Positions 36,349-44,662 of a DNA stretch of 64,000 nucleotides are shown here, piece after piece. Source of the stretch: Streptomyces sp. NBC_00224 (GTDB lineage Bacteria > Actinomycetota > Actinomycetes > Streptomycetales > Streptomycetaceae). The first letter of the stretch is position 1; every line of letters starts with the position of its first letter. The stretch lies in NCBI RefSeq assembly GCF_041435195.1, contig NZ_CP108106.1:3720001-3784000 (forward strand), given 5' to 3'. A program made the position numbers and the translations under genes. The notes below the pieces were generated by a model. It saw only the letters and a program-made list of their open reading frames with translations, did no database searches and was not told the origin of the DNA.

Positions 36349-37110
36349 ATGTTCCACCTACCTCGCTTCCTCATCCTTCTTGTGGCATCCCTCTTCTGCG
36401 CGGGTGCTCTGACCACTGGCTGCGGCGGTGGAGGCGCAAGCGAAGGCGGGTCTGCCGTCGCTAAATGGCTTGCCCACTCCGAGAGCGTCTTCCCCCAGGC
36501 CAAGAACCTCATAGAGAAGCACCCCGGCGATCTCACCGAGTTGGGCACGCAGAAGAGGAGCCTGGACGAACTCCTGTCGACAGCCCCCAAGGACCGGCCG
36601 GAGGAGGTCTCGACCGCCATCGTCCAAGCGCAGGCCCTTATGAACCAAATGGACGCGATCCGCACGGGTTTGACCCTGGAGGACGACGCCGCCAAGGTGA
36701 CAGAGGACGCCGTCACCGACTCCTCTCAGGCGAATATCGATCCCGCCCAATGGTCGAAACTGCAGGCTGACATGAAAGAGGCCGCAGCTGACATCATCAA
36801 GGACGTCGCGTGCAGCGAGGTGTGGAGCCTGCTGTCGAACAGCCAGAAGCAGAAAATGGGCGAAGCCACCGAGAGCTATGACCACGTGGCCGGCACGCTG
36901 GAGGCGGTCCAGGGAAAGGCCGAATCGATCCTCAGTGATCGCTGGTCCATCAGGACCTGGGACAAGTACATCGGCTGGGCCACATACGCACAGGGCGCCT
37001 ACGAGAAAGCCACGGCGATCGTGGGCTTCCTGCAAGGCGGCTACGTAACGTACGAGGACACTCGGGCCTATTACTACTACGCCCGCTTCTGCCTGAAGCC
37101 GCCTGGATAG
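36349..37110 (+). CDS. Predicted lipoprotein, helical
   Basis: A 253-residue exported protein. The signal peptide ends at lipobox LTTGC (Cys25) followed by a Gly run. The mature part is almost all helical and acidic (NLIEKHPGDLTELGTQKRSLDELL), with two late Cys. The ATG follows CAGAGGGAG. No family recognised. GC-rich codon use is closer to the chromosome than that of its neighbours. Confidence 0.75.
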   Translation: MFHLPRFLILLVASLFCAGALTTGCGGGGASEGGSAVAKWLAHSESVFPQAKNLIEKHPGDLTELGTQKRSLDELLSTAPKDRPEEVSTAIVQAQALMNQMDAIRTGLTLEDDAAKVTEDAVTDSSQANIDPAQWSKLQADMKEAAADIIKDVACSEVWSLLSNSQKQKMGEATESYDHVAGTLEAVQGKAESILSDRWSIRTWDKYIGWATYAQGAYEKATAIVGFLQGGYVTYEDTRAYYYYARFCLKPPG

Positions 37111-37387
37111 GCCGAAATTACAGAGGTCTCACACGGCACCAACACCGTGGACAACGCCTGTGGTGGATAGCTCGGACATCCATTGGACGACGGACGGGTG
37201 CAAGTCCGCGAGCATCCCGGCGGCAACAGCGTTTCCGGCCTCGGTGAGGAACGCGAACACACTCCGCTCCAGGATCAACTCCCGGCAGATTTCCCCCACA
37301 TCAGGCCTGACCGGCACCGGGCCAACTCACCCTGCATACCCACCAGAAGTCCATTGGGTGAAGCACACGAGTCAGAAGGGGATCTCC

Positions 37388-38143
37388 ATGATCAGGCGAA
37401 TGTTCGCGATACTCGCCGCAACTGTCTTGGGAGCCGGAGGGTTGGCCGGCACTGCAAATGCAGACGTAGAGCCTCCCGCCGATGAAGCGTCGGTCACGGC
37501 GTACATCAAGAAGACGATTGAAGACAGCGCGTACCCGTACTGGGGCAACTGGCTGAAGAGCCACAACCTCCAGCAAGCCGAGCCGCTGTACAAAATTATC
37601 CAAAGGGGTGAAACGTACCAGGATGCATGTGATGGAACCATCAGTAGCTCCGACGTGCCCTCCGCCTTCTACTGCCCGCAGGACGTACGGCAGGATGGCG
37701 TGCTGTACGAAGGGGTACTGGTCTTTCCCGTCGAGACCATGCTCGCGATGCAGCTGGGAGAGGTGCACGGTCAATATTCAGAAAAGGCAGGCGAGTTCAC
37801 GGTCGCGACGACCGTGACACATGAGATGGGTCACTGGGTGCAAGACGTTCTGGTCTACCAGAAGGCCGAGCCTCCGCTCAAGCCAGGGAAGCACACGGAA
37901 CTGATGGCGGACTGTTTCTCCGGAGTATGGGCAGCAGCCAAGGGTGAAGGGGCCCTAACAGTCGCTGACTTCGAAGCAGCAGTCGAGAGCAGGAAGAAGG
38001 CTGGTGACACAAACTTCACCGAACCCGACCATCACGGAACTCCCCAAGAGCGGGCTAATGCCTGGAAGATCGGCTTCTTTGGATTGTCGAACAGCCCGGG
38101 AAGCTATCCGGAGAACTGCATCGATGAGTACTGGCGTTCCTGA
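37388..38143 (+). CDS. Secreted neutral zinc metallopeptidase (YpfJ-like)
   Basis: A 251-residue protein. Signal peptide with RRMFAILAATVLGAGGLAG and cleavage after AnADV-type residues. The zinc site is THEMGHWVQD, with the third ligand likely in TELMADCFSGVWA, the pattern of the putative neutral zinc metallopeptidase family (YpfJ). Four Cys are consistent with disulphides. The ATG at 37388 follows AGAAGGGG. Export and protease motifs are clear; the target is unknown. Confidence 0.85.
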   Translation: MIRRMFAILAATVLGAGGLAGTANADVEPPADEASVTAYIKKTIEDSAYPYWGNWLKSHNLQQAEPLYKIIQRGETYQDACDGTISSSDVPSAFYCPQDVRQDGVLYEGVLVFPVETMLAMQLGEVHGQYSEKAGEFTVATTVTHEMGHWVQDVLVYQKAEPPLKPGKHTELMADCFSGVWAAAKGEGALTVADFEAAVESRKKAGDTNFTEPDHHGTPQERANAWKIGFFGLSNSPGSYPENCIDEYWRS

Positions 38144-38236
38144 ATATCGGAACCTGCGATCAAACTGCGGCAGCAATGGCTCCAGCCGGTCCCACAGCTC
38201 ATCCGACACGATCCACGGCGGAGTTCGCGCCCCTGC
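38138..38236 (-). pseudogene. Remnant of an IS5-type transposase N-terminus
   Basis: About 33 codons reading WIVSDELWDRLEPLLPQFDRRF match the N-terminal signature of IS5-family transposases. Downstream the frame runs into the antisense of the metallopeptidase gene, so only a scar remains. A neighbouring stretch (about 38235-38310) reads like the end of an XRE helix-turn-helix (RIDAILGLAEALEIAPAEF), also broken. Confidence 0.55.
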
Positions 38237-38335
38237 GCAAACTCCGCAGGGGCGATCTCCAGCGCTTCGGCCAGGCCGAGGATGGCGTCGATGCGTTCGG
38301 CGCACGTCTGACCTGGATCAGGAGTAGCAGCCAGG

Positions 38336-38778
38336 TCAGGCCCTCTGAGCCGGAGGGCGACTGCGCAATCCGAGCATCCCGTGGACCTCTTGCATGGTGG
38401 TTAAGCTGGCTCGGCTTGCCAGATCCTCGAAGTACACCATGGTCAGGTTTCCGAACTTCTGCCTCTCGGCGTAGACGTAAGGGGCCATCTTGTCCCAGGT
38501 CCTGTGGATCGCGCGTCCATATGCGCCCAAGATGAGTTTCTCATCAGGTTCCTGTAACCGTCCTCGGGCGAATGTCGTTGCGTTAACTCATCCCGGACAT
38601 ATTCCAAGGACTGAGAAAATGGGAGACTCCGGGTCTCCCGGAAAACGTCGATGATTATTGGCAGCACGTTCGAGTCATGAGCCAACTTGAGCTGCCGGCG
38701 GGCCATGGTTACTGAGGTTGCGAGTGCTGCTACTGATATAAGCAGAGTAAGCAGATTCCACGCAATTGCACTGTCCAT
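38336..38778 (-). pseudogene. Frameshifted membrane-protein gene (DUF4760-like)
   Basis: The 5' part (from 38778) reads WNLLTLLISVAALATSV, a membrane helix, then a helical region to GYRNLM. The 3' part continues in another frame (DEKLILGAYGRAI, then WDKMAPYVYAERQKFGN). Together they look like one known Streptomyces family whose middle, normally joining these parts, is deleted near 38525. I judge it inactive. Confidence 0.6.
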
Positions 38779-38821
38779 GCGGTCACTGTGCCCATGTTGC
38801 TTATCTTCGAAGCGCAGGTCC

Positions 38822-39856
38822 TTAAGGGATCACGAACGTCACGCTGTACTTAGCCCGCGTCACGGCCACGTACAGCTTGAACCGATCGCCCGCCTGCTCA
38901 GGGTCGCGGTTCCGGTAGTACTTGATCATCGGCTGGGTTGGGAAGATCAGCACCCGGTCGAAGGTGCAGCCCTTGGACTGCCCGAAGTTCATGGCCGTCA
39001 GGTCTTGCGTGTTGGTCCTCTTGTCCCACCGCAGCACCACCGGCTCATACTGCTCAACGTACGCCTCCACCTCGGCTGGCGTGATGGTGAAGACGCCGTC
39101 ATGACCCGTGATGTCGGTGTTCTTGGAGGTGGTTCGCGGCAACTCCGGGAAGAGGGCATCGGCGAAGTCACAGATCGCCTGGTTGCAGCGATAGCTTTCG
39201 GCTCGATGATCGACTTGGCAGGTGTCCTTACGTTCGGCCAACCAGTCCGCGATGCCGCTGCCCTTGTACTTCTTGTTCTTGGGCCCGTTGTTCGTCGCGA
39301 AGGTGGCTTGGCGGGGATCACCAACTATCGTGACCGCGACAGGCGACTTCAGCAGGAGGTCGAGGAGGTCGAGGTCGTAGCCAGCGAGGTCCTGGACCTC
39401 GTCGACGTAGATGTGATCGAAGATCTCAGCCAGCCGGTTGATGACTTTGCCACCACTGCAGTAGTCGGCCTCGTAGGCAAACCCGGCCACGGCGTCACGG
39501 AACATGTCGCCGTTGGAGTCAAGGTAGTACCGCTTGACGTTCGTCTTACGGATGAACTTGTTGCGCGCGCTGACGAAGTTCAGCCCACGCATCACCCCCA
39601 CTTCGTCGAGCACAGCGCTCTGGTAGGGGCGGGCGCACTGGTTCAGTAGGAACGTGAACCAGGTCATGACGGTGACGTGGGTGGGCAGCATCCCCGTGCC
39701 ACCGCTCAAGCGCTCGACCAGCTGGTTCATGTTCTCGGTCGTGTACGTGGTCACGAGCACGCGTTGGGTGGGGTCGCTGAGGACGCCGTCGACGATGTGC
39801 TGCGTCTTGCGAGAACCGGCGGCAGCCAGGACGGCCAGGTTGCTATGCGACGGCAT
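38822..39856 (-). CDS. gajB: Gabija-type UvrD-like helicase, GajB-like (compact)
   Basis: A 344-residue SF1 helicase. Motif I is AAAGSRKTQ (the usual second Gly of GSGKT is Arg), motif II VDEVQDL, motif III VTIVGDPRQATF and motif VI YVAVTRAKYS. It is clearly shorter than the roughly 500-residue reference GajB. It overlaps the end of the OLD-nuclease gene by 14 bases. In Gabija, GajB responds to phage DNA processing and assists the GajA nuclease. Confidence 0.8.
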   Translation of the reverse strand: MPSHSNLAVLAAAGSRKTQHIVDGVLSDPTQRVLVTTYTTENMNQLVERLSGGTGMLPTHVTVMTWFTFLLNQCARPYQSAVLDEVGVMRGLNFVSARNKFIRKTNVKRYYLDSNGDMFRDAVAGFAYEADYCSGGKVINRLAEIFDHIYVDEVQDLAGYDLDLLDLLLKSPVAVTIVGDPRQATFATNNGPKNKKYKGSGIADWLAERKDTCQVDHRAESYRCNQAICDFADALFPELPRTTSKNTDITGHDGVFTITPAEVEAYVEQYEPVVLRWDKRTNTQDLTAMNFGQSKGCTFDRVLIFPTQPMIKYYRNRDPEQAGDRFKLYVAVTRAKYSVTFVIP

Positions 39857-41441
39857 CGGCGATGTACCCCGGCATCGTGACGGACTCAGCGGACTCGAAG
39901 ATGGCCAGCGCGACGTTGGTCTTGCGCGCCTTCATGTACGCAAGCAACTCGTCGTCCGTGGCGAAGGCCGTTCCGAAGATGCTGTTGAGCTTGGCGCGGC
40001 CGTTCGCCTTGAGTAGCTGCGGTTCCAGCGTCGGGAAGTCCTTGTCCTCGCCCACGTGCACCGAGATGTTGGGGAAGCCGTCGTAGCTGGCATACCGCGC
40101 CTTCACATCGGCCGCATCCTTGCCGTCGTTGTCGGTGACGACCGCGACATGGTTCTGCTCCAGCAGCGACGCGATGTCGAGGAACCGCTTGAAGGACAGG
40201 CCGCGAATGTTGATGACGTCGATGGCCTCCTCGGCTGGCAGACAGCCGTGGGCGTCGAGATAGGCGCGCTGGATGACCAACTCGTCGGAGGGCCCCTCGA
40301 CCAGGATCGACCGGCGGGCCAGGACCACACGCAGCGTGTCGTAGCCCGACAGCTTGCGGAAGTAGTCCTGGGTGCCGACTGGCAGGCTCGACAGACGGAA
40401 GCCTTGCCGCGCGGACAGCAAGACGAGGTTCTCTAGGCCCAACTTGTTCAGCACATAGGAGCTGTGCGTGGTGATGAAGACCTGCTTGTCCTGGCACTTG
40501 GTGCTGATCTTGCGAATCAGCTTGCCTAGGTTCGGGAACGACAGATGGTTCTCGGGCTCCTCCACCAAGACGATGTGGGCGTCGTCCACTTGCTTGTTCA
40601 AGGCGAGGAGAATCTTCAAGGTGCTCTGCTCCCCCTTGCCAACGAACTGGAACGGCAGGTCGTCGAGGTGGGGCACGATGTTGCTTTCCCAGTTGGACTT
40701 CTGGGAGACGTCGATGTTCAGGGTCAGCTCACGGTCACTGACCTCGCGCCGCCCGCCACGCAACTTCTTGTTGATCTTGACGATGGCCTCGTCACTGACG
40801 AAGTTCTCTCGCAAGCTGCGATAGGCCCGAGCCAGCTCGACCCGCTCGCCGGTCTCCAAGCTCTGGCTGATGATGCCGTTGAGGTAGTAGTCGACGCCAC
40901 TCTGGAGGTGGATGTTGGCCGCGTCGATCAAGGAGGCCGTGGCAGGGATACGGTGGAACGTGATGCCGTTGCCGCCGAAGTCGAGCCAGTCGACCTTGTA
41001 GTACTCGGTGGGCACCAGACGGACCTGCGATGGGCTCTTGATGAACGCGCGGTACTCCGCCTCGTAGTCAGGGTTGAGCGACGCCCGGATACGGACGCCA
41101 GGCTCGTCGCTCTTGAGGAGGTTGTTGGTCCCCTTCAAGGTTGGCGGCGCCGCCTTACCGTCCAGGAACAGGTCAATGATGATCTCGGGCGGCCGCGCTA
41201 CAGCACCATCCCGCAACGCCGCGATGTACTCGTCGACAACGTCCTTGTTGAACAGATACGGCGAAAGCTCCTGCGCCAGGAGTCGACCGCGGATGCGACC
41301 GGTCAGCGCGAGGCCGATGGCTTCCAGGAGGGTCGACTTCCCCCGGTCGTTGTCTCCGACCAAGATGTTCATCTTCGGATCGAACTCAAGCGTGAAGTCT
41401 TGGAACGTCCGGTAGTTCTTGATGACGATCTTGGTGAGCAC
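39843..41441 (-). CDS. gajA: Gabija-type OLD-family ATPase-nuclease, GajA-like
   Basis: A 532-residue protein. ABC-type ATPase halves: Walker A VGDNDRGKSTLLEAIG, signature FVGKGEQSTLKILLAL, Walker B IVLVEEPENHLSF and H-loop FITTHSSYVL. The C-terminal TOPRIM nuclease shows SILVEGPSDELV (Glu) and VVTDNDGKDA (Asp-x-Asp). With the adjacent UvrD-like helicase this is the class 2 OLD arrangement of the Gabija antiphage system. GTG start after GGGGGGAT. Confidence 0.88.
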   Translation of the reverse strand: MLTKIVIKNYRTFQDFTLEFDPKMNILVGDNDRGKSTLLEAIGLALTGRIRGRLLAQELSPYLFNKDVVDEYIAALRDGAVARPPEIIIDLFLDGKAAPPTLKGTNNLLKSDEPGVRIRASLNPDYEAEYRAFIKSPSQVRLVPTEYYKVDWLDFGGNGITFHRIPATASLIDAANIHLQSGVDYYLNGIISQSLETGERVELARAYRSLRENFVSDEAIVKINKKLRGGRREVSDRELTLNIDVSQKSNWESNIVPHLDDLPFQFVGKGEQSTLKILLALNKQVDDAHIVLVEEPENHLSFPNLGKLIRKISTKCQDKQVFITTHSSYVLNKLGLENLVLLSARQGFRLSSLPVGTQDYFRKLSGYDTLRVVLARRSILVEGPSDELVIQRAYLDAHGCLPAEEAIDVINIRGLSFKRFLDIASLLEQNHVAVVTDNDGKDAADVKARYASYDGFPNISVHVGEDKDFPTLEPQLLKANGRAKLNSIFGTAFATDDELLAYMKARKTNVALAIFESAESVTMPGYIADAVA

Positions 41442-41942
41442 AATCCCCCCGGATTACATATGTTCCATTTTATGATCACCCGGCGTTTTTTGCGAGCCTT
41501 AAATGAACACCAGTGACAGGAGTCGCTCTGTATACCTGCCGATATGACCGGGGCTCAGGAGCGTAGCAGGCACGTAAGGGGGGCGCCACAAAAGGACCAA
41601 AGTAGCACGTAATCGAACTTCCGTTCAATCCGGCTGCGATCACCGCTCGAAATGCGGCGCTCAGGCCGCTGACTGCCCGACAGTCGTGCCAGGCAACGGC
41701 AGACACCTCAGGTGGTCGAGCTACCGAACAACTCGACTGGACCCTCAGCAGCTTTGACATCGACGACCAGCCACCCCTGCGATAACGCGGCTGATCTTCA
41801 CCTCGCACCCGCGTAGCGATCTCCGTAGCCTGCTTCCTCACGGGCACGGCCCTGGCAAGTTCTGGCAAGTTCCTCGCTCCGCAGCGCAGCCAAGGGGCAA
41901 GCTCTGGCACACCGATCGTCATCGGCAACCGAGGAGGACATC
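41442..41942. other. Gap upstream of gajA and the next operon
   Basis: Five hundred bases without a convincing gene; a minus-strand frame across it looks spurious. Near gajA lies ACATATGT with an A/T-rich stretch, probably its promoter. Near 41850-41911 the motif GGCAAGTT occurs twice, followed by the operator candidate listed separately. Confidence 0.5.
41895..41911 (+). promoter_or_regulatory. Operator candidate, copy 1
   Basis: GGGCAAGCTCTGGCACA lies 32 bases before the start of the first gene of the XRE/DUF5753 module. The same 17-base motif with two changes stands before the gene at 43657, on the other side of the regulator gene. Confidence 0.55.
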
Positions 41943-42200
41943 ATGGCCCTGCGGAAGCTCGGTAAGGACCCGGAAAGTCCGAGCGGCGGCTCGCCCACCA
42001 TCTACCTCGACGAGGAGAAGGACACCTACCTCGTGCAAGGGTGGAAGCTGGACTCCGAGCGCCTGAAGCAGATGGACATCCCCGGCCACGAGTCGGCCGT
42101 GGAGATCCCTCGACGAATGGTGCAGTTCTTCTTGGAGGTCAAGAAGAACGACGAGGCCCCCGAGCCGGAGGTGAAGAAGGATGACGGCCCCGACGTTTGA
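41943..42200 (+). CDS. Small protein of an XRE/DUF5753 module
   Basis: An 85-residue soluble protein (PTIYLDEEKDTYLVQGWKLD, then VEIPRRMVQFFLEV). It resembles the short proteins that travel with XRE-DUF5753 regulators in Streptomyces. It overlaps the next gene by 20 bases. ACCGAGGAGG precedes the ATG at good spacing. Confidence 0.7.
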   Translation: MALRKLGKDPESPSGGSPTIYLDEEKDTYLVQGWKLDSERLKQMDIPGHESAVEIPRRMVQFFLEVKKNDEAPEPEVKKDDGPDV

Positions 42201-42690
42201 GGAGCTGTTCCGCGACTGCCAGAGGACGGCCGTCCATCTTGAGATGCGGGACGCCTACATGCGGTCGGACCCCGCCTTCATCGACTGGAATGCCGGCAAG
42301 CACATCGACCCTGCTGAGCGCTGGGCCGACTGGCTGCGCCTCGTCAAGGAAGCGACCTCGCGTGGCGTCGAGGTCCGCAGGGCTCGGGTGGTCTCCACTC
42401 CGGTCAGCGACTACATCCGCTTCGAGTACGACGTGACGGACGGCCTGAACATCGCGGCCGGTGAACTGGTTCGGTGGCTCTCCCGCCGCCAGGCGACCGA
42501 CATCCCGCTGCCCGGCAACGACTTCTGGTTGTTCGACTCGCGGCTGGTCCTGATCAACCACTTCGACGGCGACAGCGAGAACATGGAAGTGGAACTCAGC
42601 GAGTCGCCCGAGCTGGCGCAGCTCTGCGAGGCAGCGTTCGAAGCCGTCTGGAACCGGGCCACGCCCCACGCCGACTTCCAGGCAGTCTGA
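42181..42690 (+). CDS. DUF6879-like protein
   Basis: A 169-residue soluble protein: TFEELFRDCQRTAVHLEMRDAY, WADWLRLVKEATSRGVEVRRARVV, then RFEYDVTDGLNIAAGE and GNDFWLFDSRLVLINHFDGD. This pattern is the DUF6879 family, which is nearly always next to XRE-DUF5753 regulators; its biochemical role is unknown. Overlaps the upstream gene. Confidence 0.75.
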   Translation: MTAPTFEELFRDCQRTAVHLEMRDAYMRSDPAFIDWNAGKHIDPAERWADWLRLVKEATSRGVEVRRARVVSTPVSDYIRFEYDVTDGLNIAAGELVRWLSRRQATDIPLPGNDFWLFDSRLVLINHFDGDSENMEVELSESPELAQLCEAAFEAVWNRATPHADFQAV

Positions 42691-42714
42691 CCGCACGAAG
42701 CCCGTCTCAGAGCC

Positions 42715-43560
42715 ATGACCTCGCCATCTTCGAGCGTGCAGGAAGCACGCAAGGCCCTTGGCCAACGCCTGGCTGGCATCCGGACTGAAGCCGGATTGAC
42801 CAAGCGGGCGTTGGCCAATCGGCTGGGCTGGCACGAATCGAAGTGCTCGCGCTTCGAGAGCGGCACGCGGGCCCCATCCGAGGCCGATATTCGCGCCTGG
42901 GCGGCGGCCTGCTCCGCTGCCAGCGAGGCTGAGGATCTGGTCTCCACCGCTCGGGGAATCGAGGGCATGTACGTCGACTGGCGCGGGATGGAGCGCTCCG
43001 GTCTCAAGCACGCCCAGGAGTCGGTGCTGCCCCTGTGGGAGCGCACGGAACGCTTCCGTATCTACTCGCCCTCGATGATTCCCGGCCCGGTCCAGACCGC
43101 CTCGTACATCAGGGCCTTGCTGACCTCCATCCGCGACCGCCGCGGCCTCGTCGATGATGTGCCGGCGGCCGTGCGAGTCCGCGTGGACAAACAGCAGATC
43201 GTCTACGGCCGCCACACGTTCTCCATCCTCTTGGAGGAGAGCGTGCTGCGGACGCGGATCGGTGGCCCGGAGGTGATGGCCGGGCAGCTCGGCTATCTGC
43301 TCAGCGCCGCCGCCCTGCCCTCGGTGAGCATTGGCATCATTCCCCAAGACGCCGACCGCTCGGGTGTGTGGCCGGTCGAAGGCTTCTTCCTCTACGACGA
43401 CCACACCGTCAACGTAGAGCTCGCTTCGGCTCACCTCACGATCACGCAGAAGCACGAACTTGCCCTCTACGCGAGCGCGTTCAGCGAGCTGTACGCCCTG
43501 GCTGTCCATGGCACGGCGGCCCGTGAGTTGATCACGGCCGCCATCCATTCTCTCGGGTGA
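42715..43560 (+). CDS. XRE regulator with a DUF5753 domain
   Basis: A 281-residue regulator. Helix-turn-helix at 10-65 (LGQRLAGIRTEAGLTKRALANRLGWHESKCSRFESG) and a DUF5753 domain after it (RFRIYSPSMIPGPVQTASYIRALL, SIGIIPQDADRSGVWPVEGFFLYD). These proteins pair with small partners such as those just upstream and act in development or as switches in Streptomyces. A shared 17-base motif upstream of both flanking transcription units may be its operator. Confidence 0.88.
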   Translation: MTSPSSSVQEARKALGQRLAGIRTEAGLTKRALANRLGWHESKCSRFESGTRAPSEADIRAWAAACSAASEAEDLVSTARGIEGMYVDWRGMERSGLKHAQESVLPLWERTERFRIYSPSMIPGPVQTASYIRALLTSIRDRRGLVDDVPAAVRVRVDKQQIVYGRHTFSILLEESVLRTRIGGPEVMAGQLGYLLSAAALPSVSIGIIPQDADRSGVWPVEGFFLYDDHTVNVELASAHLTITQKHELALYASAFSELYALAVHGTAARELITAAIHSLG

Positions 43561-43565
43561 CGACC

Positions 43566-43582
43566 GGGCAAGTTCCGGCACA
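43566..43582 (+). promoter_or_regulatory. Operator candidate, copy 2
   Basis: GGGCAAGTTCCGGCACA, a two-mismatch copy of the motif at 41895, lies 91 bases before the gene at 43657, immediately after the regulator gene and upstream of the peptidoglycan-precursor-like operon. Confidence 0.55.
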
Positions 43583-43656
43583 TTCATAGAGCTGCTTGCG
43601 CCGGACTTCCTAGCGTGACTGGCACAGCTTGACCAACGTGCCAAGGAGGCCCGGTG

Positions 43657-44043
43657 ATGACCGTGGCAAGCAGAGGCAAGGCGTCGGAGGGAACGGATAG
43701 CGGTTGGAGCGAGGCGCTTCCGGTTGATGTGGAGACGATCTCCGACCGTACGGAAGCGGCCCTCTCCCTGAAGCTGGCTACTTCCACCCGCGAGGAAATC
43801 GATGGGCCGGTCCCGGCGATTATCGGGCACCTCAACCGCCTGCTCGGCGAGGACTTGGGTGCCGACGAGGACGAGGCCGTACGAGAGCTGATGCGCAAGG
43901 GCTACCAGCTCCTCGACCTCAAGAATCGCCCGACCGCGCAGACCCCGTCATTCGGCGTCTTCGTCTATCTCCGAGAGGCCGCCGACACAACGCGGCGGCT
44001 CCTGTGGATCTACACCCAGCGGCACGGGCTCGGTGCCCCGTGA
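43657..44043 (+). CDS. DUF6415-like small protein
   Basis: A 128-residue helical protein: LPVDVETISDRTEAALSL, HLNRLLGEDL, then DTTRRLLWIYTQRHG. The layout fits the DUF6415 group common in actinobacterial integrative elements; confidence is moderate. ATG 43657 has AAGGAGG at 7 bases; GTG 43654 is less well spaced. First gene of an operon that runs to 47780. Confidence 0.65.
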   Translation: MTVASRGKASEGTDSGWSEALPVDVETISDRTEAALSLKLATSTREEIDGPVPAIIGHLNRLLGEDLGADEDEAVRELMRKGYQLLDLKNRPTAQTPSFGVFVYLREAADTTRRLLWIYTQRHGLGAP

Positions 44044-44579
44044 GTGTCCGAGACGACCAGGTGGTCAAGGAACTCTCGCACTACGTTCACGAGCACCCGC
44101 ACGAAGCCATGGCGCTCATGCCCCTGTACGCCGCAGCGCGTGACCATGCCCAGCATCGCGCTTGCCTGCACGACCACCGCTGCCCGCTAGTGATGGCGGG
44201 GGCGGTGGTCGTAGACGAACGAAATCGCGTTCTCGCCTTGCGGCACCAGGGCGGCTTCAGCCTGGCGGAGATCGCACCCGAGGCTGCGGACGACTCGCTG
44301 AGCGGCGCGGCGCTCCGGCTGCTGGCCGAAGAAGTCGGCGTCCGCGACGTCTGGACGGACCCCGGCCGTGAGGGCCCCTTCCTGATCGACGTAGCCCGCG
44401 CCGCTCCGGAGTACGGCCCCCGCCTCAGAGTCGGCTTCCGCTACCTCTTCCGCGCCCACTCGGGCGTCGTGGTTCCCGCCGTGATCGCCACCGGCGCGGC
44501 TGCCTGGCTGCCCGCCGCCGAGATCAGGATCCCGGCAGTGCGCGATCGTTTGCAGCGTCACTTGATCGGTGCCGTATGA
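44040..44579 (+). CDS. NUDIX-fold protein with a degenerate NUDIX box
   Basis: A 179-residue protein. The fold is recognisable (MAGAVVVDERNRVLALRHQGGFSLAEI ... RVGFRYLFRAHSG) but the box is altered: ALRLLAEEVG replaces the RExxEExG core, so one catalytic Glu is Leu, and the upstream Gly and Glu positions are Ala and Asp. Hydrolase activity is therefore doubtful. The pSAM2 immunity factor Pif also has a NUDIX motif, so a role in element exclusion is one option; a role in the linked ligase operon is another. GTG overlaps the previous stop. Confidence 0.75.
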   Translation: MSVRDDQVVKELSHYVHEHPHEAMALMPLYAAARDHAQHRACLHDHRCPLVMAGAVVVDERNRVLALRHQGGFSLAEIAPEAADDSLSGAALRLLAEEVGVRDVWTDPGREGPFLIDVARAAPEYGPRLRVGFRYLFRAHSGVVVPAVIATGAAAWLPAAEIRIPAVRDRLQRHLIGAV

Positions 44580-44662
44580 ATCCGCGACGAGAACAAACTG
44601 CGTACGTCGCCAGCATTTTGGCGCTGGGCGGTTCGCTCCTGCTGGCCATTTGGAGGCGCTGA
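44576..44662 (+). CDS. 28-residue membrane peptide
   Basis: ATGA overlap with the NUDIX-like gene, then MNPRREQTAYVAS, the hydrophobic stretch ILALGGSLLLAIW and a terminal RR. It is a short positive-inside transmembrane peptide. The next gene starts directly after its stop. Coupled translation and the neat helix support a real gene, but it is very short. Confidence 0.5.
   Translation: MNPRREQTAYVASILALGGSLLLAIWRR

Noticed and set aside
41476..41928. 150-codon frame in the gap before the XRE/DUF5753 module
   Set aside because: No ribosome site, no family, erratic composition; it covers regulatory repeats of the downstream gene.
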